Shown: positions 59,233 through 64,000 of the stretch, in pieces
Numbering within the stretch: position 1 is the stretch's first letter
How the letters are laid out: every line of letters starts with the position of its first letter
DNA from: Roseovarius pacificus
GTDB lineage: Bacteria > Pseudomonadota > Alphaproteobacteria > Rhodobacterales > Rhodobacteraceae
DNA length: 64,000 bases
Direction of reading: 5' to 3'
Assembly (NCBI RefSeq): GCF_900142665.1
Contig: NZ_FRBR01000008.1
Span: 1-64,000, forward strand
Program-made: the position numbers and the translations under genes
Notes under the pieces: model-generated
The model's input: only the letters and a program-made list of their open reading frames with translations
Databases searched by the model: none
Told to the model about the DNA's origin: nothing

Positions 59233-59279
59233 TTTTCGTACAAAACCCGCGTACACATCGTACAAAACGTACGAAACTC
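59233..59279. repeat. Duplicated 47-bp intergenic element, copy 2
   Basis: Identical to the element at 44259-44305 except for one base (ACATCG for ACTTCG). It contains the palindrome-like block TCGTAC-N5-GTACGA. It lies between the NYN nuclease gene and the next gene, with no coding role. Confidence 0.75.
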
Positions 59280-59350
59280 CGGGGCGGCGGTACTATTTGC
59301 CTGACGGTGCCGCTCTGCTAAGGGAAGGGCCGACGCAAAAGAGGCCCGCC

Positions 59351-59995
59351 ATGACCGTTCCCGCCCCCCTGACCGCCGACCGGATCGCGCAATTCTTTAC
59401 CCGTTCCGACGGCTCATACGTATTCGCACGTTGGGGGCGGCCCATTGCGCCAATCGTATTTGGTGTTGAAGATCAGACACTTGGCATCGTCAAAGGCGCG
59501 CTCGAGGCGGTGGTGGCCATGGCCGGACACCAGATGGCCGAAACCGACCCCGAGCTTGGCGTGAACCTGATGATGTTCTTCTTTCGCGATTGGGACGAAC
59601 TGCTCGAAGTGCCCGATCTCGACCGTCTGGTGCCGGATTTGGCGCCGTTGGTTAACAAACTGAAAACGGCCAACGCCAACCAGTACCGGATTTTCCGCTT
59701 CGACGAGACAGGCGCGATCAAGGCCAGCTTTGTTTTTCTGAGGATGAACAAGGACTTGAGTGCAATTCCCGCCGAAACGCTGGCGCTGTCGCAAATCGTG
59801 CAAACGGTGCTTTTATGGTCCGATACCGCCTTCCGCGACAGTTCCCCCCTGGCCCATATCCCGGAAAAGAACACCACGATCCTGCGCCCCGACATCGCCG
59901 ACCTGATCCGCGCCGCCTACGATCCGGTGATGCCCCCCGCCGCCTCCGACCCCAGTCATGCCTTGCGGCTTGCCGCCCGGTTGCGCCCCGACTGA
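59351..59995 (+). CDS. Conserved hypothetical cytoplasmic protein
   Basis: 214 residues from ATG 59351 (MTVPAPLTADRIAQFFTRSD). There is no signal peptide or membrane helix. The sequence alternates strands and helices: GSYVFARWGRPIAPIVFGVE, VNLMMFFFRDWDELLEVPDL and YRIFRFDETGAIKASFVFLR, then a helical end (LALSQIVQTVLLWSDTAFRD). I recognise the look of a Rhodobacterales family without an assigned function but cannot name a domain. It follows the NYN gene and the 47-bp element. Confidence 0.75.
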   Translation: MTVPAPLTADRIAQFFTRSDGSYVFARWGRPIAPIVFGVEDQTLGIVKGALEAVVAMAGHQMAETDPELGVNLMMFFFRDWDELLEVPDLDRLVPDLAPLVNKLKTANANQYRIFRFDETGAIKASFVFLRMNKDLSAIPAETLALSQIVQTVLLWSDTAFRDSSPLAHIPEKNTTILRPDIADLIRAAYDPVMPPAASDPSHALRLAARLRPD

Positions 59996-60091
59996 TCCTG
60001 TCGTGCTCATCGGGCGAGGGCACAAAATGTGCCTTCCGCCTTGACGAAAACCGCAATATCCGCCTTATTTCCGCGTGGTGAGGGTCGTGTC

Positions 60092-61108
60092 ATGTGTCGT
60101 GTTCTTTTCGGGTTTCTGCTGGCTTTTTTCGTGACAGGCATATCCCCGGTATCAGCCCGGGACTGCACCCGCACCTATATCGTGCAACCCGGCGAAAGCC
60201 TGTCGATGATTGCCCAGGCGCAATATGACGATGCCGCCTTGTGGGAAAAAATCCATGCCGACAATCTGGATGTGATCGGAGAAAAGCCCGATGCCGTCCG
60301 GGCCGGCATGACACTCCGGCTGGGCTGCATGGGCGATGCACCGTCAACGAACACCCCCATGCCCCGAGACGCTATCAAGGTGCTGACCGCCAGCGGGTTC
60401 GCCCCTTTCTCCGACCGTGATCTTCCGAATGGCGGATTAATGACCGAACTGGTGGACGCGGTGATGACACGGGCTGCGCCGGCAGGCGGGCATACCATTC
60501 ACTGGATCGAGGACCGCGCGGCGCATCTTGATCCGCTGTTGTCCAACGCATTGATGGATATGGGTTTTCCATGGCCACGCCCGGATTGCGAGACCGCGCC
60601 GCAAACGCCGCTTTGCCGGACGGTCCTGTTCTCGGACCCGGTGTTCGAGGCGCTTGTCGTGCTGTTCACCGACGCATCCCGCCCATTGCCTTACAGCAAT
60701 GAAAGCGACATCGCAGGGCGCACGCTCTGCCGGCCCAGGGGCTTCCCGACCGACGATCTGGACCGTCCCGACCGGCGCTGGACCAGTGACGGGGTCATCA
60801 TTCTGATACAGCCCGACAGTATCGACGACTGCCTTTTACTTGTTCTTGAGGGGCAGGCAGATGCCATGGTCATGGATGAATTTTCGGGGCAATCCGCCGT
60901 TCGTCGTTTGAACCTGACCGGGCGCATCACGGCCCTGCGTGAGCATCCTCTGTCGATCGAAACCCTGCATGTGGTTGTCCCGCGCGCCCATCCGCAGGCG
61001 CAACAGCTTGTGGATATGGTCAATACCGCCTTGCACGATATGCGTGAAAGCGGAACCTTCCATGATATTCTGGAGGCGCATCTGATGCGTTTCTGGGGGG
61101 AGGGATGA
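60092..61108 (+). CDS. Periplasmic LysM plus solute-binding-like protein, copy 1
   Basis: 338 residues from ATG 60092. A signal peptide (MCRVLFGFLLAFFVTGISPV, cleaved after VSA) exports it. Residues about 28-78 are a LysM peptidoglycan-binding module (TYIVQPGESLSMIAQAQYDD, MTLRLGC). Residues about 95-335 resemble a type 3 solute-binding protein (IKVLTASGFAPFSDRDLPNG, TLCRPRGFPTDDL, GQADAMVMDEFSGQSAVRRL, ETLHVVVPRAHPQAQQLVDM). The pairing suggests a wall-tethered ligand sensor or scavenger. Its paralog follows with a four-base gap. Confidence 0.75.
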   Translation: MCRVLFGFLLAFFVTGISPVSARDCTRTYIVQPGESLSMIAQAQYDDAALWEKIHADNLDVIGEKPDAVRAGMTLRLGCMGDAPSTNTPMPRDAIKVLTASGFAPFSDRDLPNGGLMTELVDAVMTRAAPAGGHTIHWIEDRAAHLDPLLSNALMDMGFPWPRPDCETAPQTPLCRTVLFSDPVFEALVVLFTDASRPLPYSNESDIAGRTLCRPRGFPTDDLDRPDRRWTSDGVIILIQPDSIDDCLLLVLEGQADAMVMDEFSGQSAVRRLNLTGRITALREHPLSIETLHVVVPRAHPQAQQLVDMVNTALHDMRESGTFHDILEAHLMRFWGEG

Positions 61109-61112
61109 CGGT

Positions 61113-62141
61113 ATGAGAGTTCCTTCACTCTTCATTTTATCCTGTCTTTCTGTGACCTTGGCAGTATTCCCGATGGCCGCGTCAGCATTGTGCAATGTCA
61201 CCTATACCGCGCAGGACGGTGATAACCTGTCCGGCGTGGCGGAACTGCACTATGCGGACTCTGCGCGTTGGTCCTGGCTTGCCGCCGCAAATCCCGACCT
61301 TTCCGCCAGTCCCGACAGCGCCCTTGCGCAAGGGTCGCAGGTCTTCATCCCTTGCACCCCGCCGGACCCATCGGGCCAGACGGCCGCTTCGCCGGATATG
61401 CCCAAAGTGAATGTGCTGAGCATTGTAGATTTTGCGCCGTTTTCTTCCCGGACATGGCCCGCCCAGGGTATCATGGCCGAATTGATCACCGCTGCGCTTG
61501 GGGCCGGTCCAGCACCGTTGAGGCCGGTAACCGCATGGGCTGAAAACGCGGCTGACGGGGTGTCGCAATTGGCGGATAGTCGCGGAGCCGAGATTGGTTT
61601 TCCCTTGCCCCGGCCCGATTGCAGTGCCGATGAGGCGCGCGATGCCTGTGCCCGTTTGCTCTATTCCGATCCGGTGATCGAGATTCCGCTGGTTCTGTTC
61701 GTGCGTTCCGGCGGTGGGGTAACGTATCAGGATGACAGTGATCTGGCGGGCCGCCATCTGTGCCGTCCGGCGGCATACAGCATGGCCTCGCTCGACACTC
61801 CGGATCGTCACTGGATAAGTGAAAAGGTGGTAAATTTGGTCACCCCGGATAGGCCCGAGACTTGTTTTCAGATGCTGGCCGGGGGGCAGGTTGACGCCGT
61901 GATGCTGAACGCGCTTACGGGGGCAACCACCATCGCGGCGATGAACCTGAGCGAACAAGTCACGGCACTGGACAAGCCGCTGGCGCAGCATACCCTGCAT
62001 GTTGCGGTGCCCAAGGTGCATTGGCGTGCAACAACCTTGATTTACCGTATCAATGCAGGCTTGCGGGCGTTGCGGGAAACGGGGGAGTATGACCGGGTTG
62101 TCGGGCGGCACATGACCCTGCTCTGGGATCGGTTGAACTGA
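61113..62141 (+). CDS. Periplasmic LysM plus solute-binding-like protein, copy 2
   Basis: 342 residues, same architecture as copy 1. The signal peptide is followed by LysM (NVTYTAQDGDNLSGVAELHY, GSQVFIPC) and a solute-binding-like domain (VNVLSIVDFAPFSSRTWPAQ, GRHLCRPAAYSMASLDTPDR, GGQVDAVMLNALTGATTIAA, HTLHVAVPKVHWRATTLIYR). The two copies share block order and many residues but have diverged, so the duplication is old. They are translated from one message. No transporter permease is adjacent, which argues against an ABC role. Confidence 0.75.
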   Translation: MRVPSLFILSCLSVTLAVFPMAASALCNVTYTAQDGDNLSGVAELHYADSARWSWLAAANPDLSASPDSALAQGSQVFIPCTPPDPSGQTAASPDMPKVNVLSIVDFAPFSSRTWPAQGIMAELITAALGAGPAPLRPVTAWAENAADGVSQLADSRGAEIGFPLPRPDCSADEARDACARLLYSDPVIEIPLVLFVRSGGGVTYQDDSDLAGRHLCRPAAYSMASLDTPDRHWISEKVVNLVTPDRPETCFQMLAGGQVDAVMLNALTGATTIAAMNLSEQVTALDKPLAQHTLHVAVPKVHWRATTLIYRINAGLRALRETGEYDRVVGRHMTLLWDRLN

Positions 62142-62144
62142 CTC

Positions 62145-62687
62145 ATGCGACTATTCGTTGCCATAGCCTTGCCTGACGCGGTTCAGGACAGATTGGAACG
62201 GCTTCAGTCGGATCTGGGGGCGGGGCGCTTGGTGCCGCCTGAAAACATGCATGTCACGCTGGCGTTCCTGGATCAGCAGGAAGTGCCGGTCGCGGAGGCC
62301 CTGCATGATCGCCTGTCCGACATTGACCTGCCGGCGTTCGATATGCGGATTTCAGGTGTGGACGTGTTCGACCGGCGCGCACCCAGGTTGCTTTTCGCCG
62401 GGGTAGAGAGAGACGCGTCCTTGGTGGCTCTGCGTGACAAGGTTCGTGTCGCGGCCCATGACGCCGGGATAGAATTGCGGCGCGAACGGTTTCGCCCGCA
62501 TGTCACCCTTGCCCGATTTCGTCATAAAATGCAGGCGCAGGAACGTGACCGCCTCGGCGCGTTCCTTGAGGCGCATGGCGATTTCTCGTTGGCCCCGTTC
62601 CATGTGGATGGTTTCGGCCTTTATCGCTCGACCTTGGGGCATGATGGGCCGATCTATGATCTCTTGGCTAACTATGCCTTGCAGTGA
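62145..62687 (+). CDS. thpR: RNA 2',3'-cyclic phosphodiesterase
   Basis: 180 residues from ATG 62145, three bases after the LysM gene. The 2H phosphoesterase superfamily is identified by the two H-x-T/S-x motifs, HVTLAFLDQQEVP near residue 41 and HVTLARFRHKMQA near residue 123. MRLFVAIALPDAVQDRLERL is the usual start and FHVDGFGLYRSTLGHDGPIY the usual end. It opens 2',3'-cyclic phosphates in RNA in the cytoplasm. The preceding two genes may share its promoter. Confidence 0.92.
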   Translation: MRLFVAIALPDAVQDRLERLQSDLGAGRLVPPENMHVTLAFLDQQEVPVAEALHDRLSDIDLPAFDMRISGVDVFDRRAPRLLFAGVERDASLVALRDKVRVAAHDAGIELRRERFRPHVTLARFRHKMQAQERDRLGAFLEAHGDFSLAPFHVDGFGLYRSTLGHDGPIYDLLANYALQ

Positions 62688-62754
62688 AACGGTGTTTTGC
62701 GGTTTCCTCCGGCCCATGGGCATGGTTGAGTGCCGCGACTGGCAAGAATGGAGG

Positions 62755-63171
62755 ATGAGCGTGGCCAAGACAGCTTCGGACGGAACCCACCGCTTTGATA
62801 TCCGTGTCTATTACGAAGATACCGACATGGCCGGGATCGTTTATCATGCCAATTACCTGAAATATATCGAGCGCGCGCGCAGCGATTGGGTGCGCCAGTT
62901 GGGGGTCGACCAGAACGCCATGCGTGAACAGGACGGCGTTGTTTTTGTCGTGCGCCGGGTCGAGGCCGATTATCTCGGTTCGGCCAGGTTCGATGACGAA
63001 CTGGTGGTCAGAACCCGCACGCAGACGGTCACCGGCGCGCGGCTGGTGATGGAGCAGACAGTAACCCGCAACGAGGAAACGCTGTTTTCCGCTATCGTTA
63101 CTGTCGTCTGCGTCAACGAGGCGGGCCAACCGGCCCGCTTGCCGCCGAATATCCGCCTGATGTTGCATTGA
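62755..63171 (+). CDS. ybgC: Tol-Pal system acyl-CoA thioesterase
   Basis: Start ATG 62755 (MSVAKTASDGTHRFDIRVYY) with GGAGGA upstream; 138 residues. The 4-hydroxybenzoyl-CoA thioesterase signature is complete: YYEDTDMAGIVYHANYLKYI with the catalytic aspartate, then ERARSDWVRQLG, and a hot-dog core (LVVRTRTQTVTGARLVMEQT). It hydrolyses short acyl-CoA or acyl-ACP. As in most proteobacteria it heads the tol-pal cluster, with tolQ 150 bases downstream. Confidence 0.93.
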   Translation: MSVAKTASDGTHRFDIRVYYEDTDMAGIVYHANYLKYIERARSDWVRQLGVDQNAMREQDGVVFVVRRVEADYLGSARFDDELVVRTRTQTVTGARLVMEQTVTRNEETLFSAIVTVVCVNEAGQPARLPPNIRLMLH

Positions 63172-63322
63172 CGGTCCCGGCGGATATTCGCCGGGACACT
63201 GTCGATCACGCGAATTTTGACACCGATGATGCGGAACAGGTTGGCTTTCCCCTTGGAAATCGGGTACTTTGCCGCTCAATAAGGCCGGAAAACAAGGCCG
63301 CACAACATAAAGAGCAGGCATT

Positions 63323-64000
63323 ATGGAAGCAGAAACTCTGGCACTGGCGCAGGAGATTGATTTCTCCATGTGGGCGTTGTTTGCACGCGCCACCCTGATC
63401 GTGAAACTGGTGATGCTGATTTTGATCGTGGCATCGTTCTGGGCGTGGTCGATCATCATTCAGAAACTGATCATCTATCGCAAGGCCCGCCGTGAGGCCG
63501 AGATTTTCGACCGCCGCTTCTGGTCGGGGGACCCGCTGGACGAGTTGTTCGACGATATCGGCCCTGACCCCGCAGGGCAGTCCGAGCGGATTTTTGCCGC
63601 CGGTATGATGGAGTGGCGGCGCAGCCACCGCAATGACGGCGCCCTGATCGCCGGGGCGACGGCCCGGATTGACCGTTCGATGGACGTGGCGATCGCCAAG
63701 GAATCCGAAAGTCTTCAGAGCGGGCTGTCGGTGCTGGCCACCGTCGGGTCCACCGCACCTTTCATCGGTCTTTTCGGCACGGTCTGGGGGATCATGAACG
63801 CCTTCATCGAGATTGCCGAGCAGCAGAACACCAATCTGGCCGTTGTCGCGCCCGGTATTGCCGAGGCTTTGCTGGCCACCGGTCTGGGCCTGATGGCCGC
63901 CATTCCGGCCGTGATCTTCTATAACAAGCTGAGCGCGGATGCCGACAGGATCGTGGCCAACTACGAGGCCTTCGCAGACGAATTCGCCACCATTCTCAGC
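63323..64000 (+). CDS. tolQ: Tol-Pal system protein TolQ, partial at the window edge
   Basis: 226 codons are visible from ATG 63323 to the window end, so the last few residues lie outside. Three membrane segments are present: LFARATLIVKLVMLILIVAS near residue 22, GLSVLATVGSTAPFIGLFGT near 135 and GIAEALLATGLGLMAAIPAV near 175. VGSTAPFIGLFGTVWGIM is the MotA/TolQ/ExbB signature. The lone N-terminal helix followed by the large cytoplasmic loop fits TolQ. With TolR it forms the proton-driven motor that powers TolA and outer-membrane constriction. The gene order ybgC-tolQ is standard. Confidence 0.94.
   Translation, partial: MEAETLALAQEIDFSMWALFARATLIVKLVMLILIVASFWAWSIIIQKLIIYRKARREAEIFDRRFWSGDPLDELFDDIGPDPAGQSERIFAAGMMEWRRSHRNDGALIAGATARIDRSMDVAIAKESESLQSGLSVLATVGSTAPFIGLFGTVWGIMNAFIEIAEQQNTNLAVVAPGIAEALLATGLGLMAAIPAVIFYNKLSADADRIVANYEAFADEFATILS

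Overview
The window looks like a piece of a Rhodobacterales (Roseobacter-group) alphaproteobacterial chromosome. The evidence is the high GC content, the gene content of the right two thirds (TRAP C4-dicarboxylate transport, phosphatidylcholine synthase, xerC beside a DUF484 gene and priA, ruvCAB, ybgC-tolQ), an intergenic repeat type that I recall as common in this order, and the form of the tRNA-Met fragment at 17856-17900.

Positions 1-17900 are an integrated genomic island. Its right end is a tyrosine integrase (16136-17617) beside a 45-bp copy of the 3' part of an elongator tRNA-Met gene, read as an attachment-site copy. The intact tRNA and the left end of the island would lie before base 1. 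Inside are mostly unrecognised small genes, an excisionase-like double helix-turn-helix protein, two large tyrosine recombinases in one overlapping operon (6030-9358), a tandem pair of paralogous unknown proteins (9684-11596), a possible replication-initiator-like protein, a fragment of a prolyl oligopeptidase, and a nest of insertion sequences (a two-ORF rve-type element inserted into a broken IS630-family element). The most unusual feature is at 5384-5709, just upstream of the recombinase pair. It holds three hairpin repeats that resemble type I-F CRISPR repeats, separated by about 80 bp of related, foldable sequence and followed by a good rho-independent terminator. No cas gene is visible. 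It is best read as a candidate structured RNA or recombination-site array.

Positions 17900-23600 form a transition zone: an acetyltransferase, small ORFs, a very large CapA-domain fusion protein, a small membrane protein and a transposase remnant. From 23600 the gene order looks like core chromosome. It begins with molybdate uptake (modABC with a ModE-type regulator). A carnitine-degradation cluster follows: a CdhR-like regulator, divergent from a BKACE-type cleavage enzyme and an L-carnitine dehydrogenase fused to a thioesterase. Next is a dctPQM TRAP transporter with a dctBD two-component system, whose response regulator has lost the GAFTGA loop and the Walker A lysine. Then come sfsA, a CinA-type protein, an acetyltransferase, an AhpD-like protein, an OmpA protein, a SulP transporter with a universal stress protein, and pcs.

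The last part (45-64 kb) holds housekeeping genes: xerC, a DUF484 gene, a transaldolase, priA, a flavin-binding protein divergent from its likely MocR/PdxR regulator, a YeeE/YedE sulfur transporter, an MFS protein, prmA, ruvCAB, a membrane-anchored NYN nuclease, two tandem LysM plus solute-binding-like periplasmic proteins, thpR, ybgC and the start of tolQ, which runs off the window. A 47-bp element occurs twice, at 44259 and 59233, in unrelated intergenic regions.
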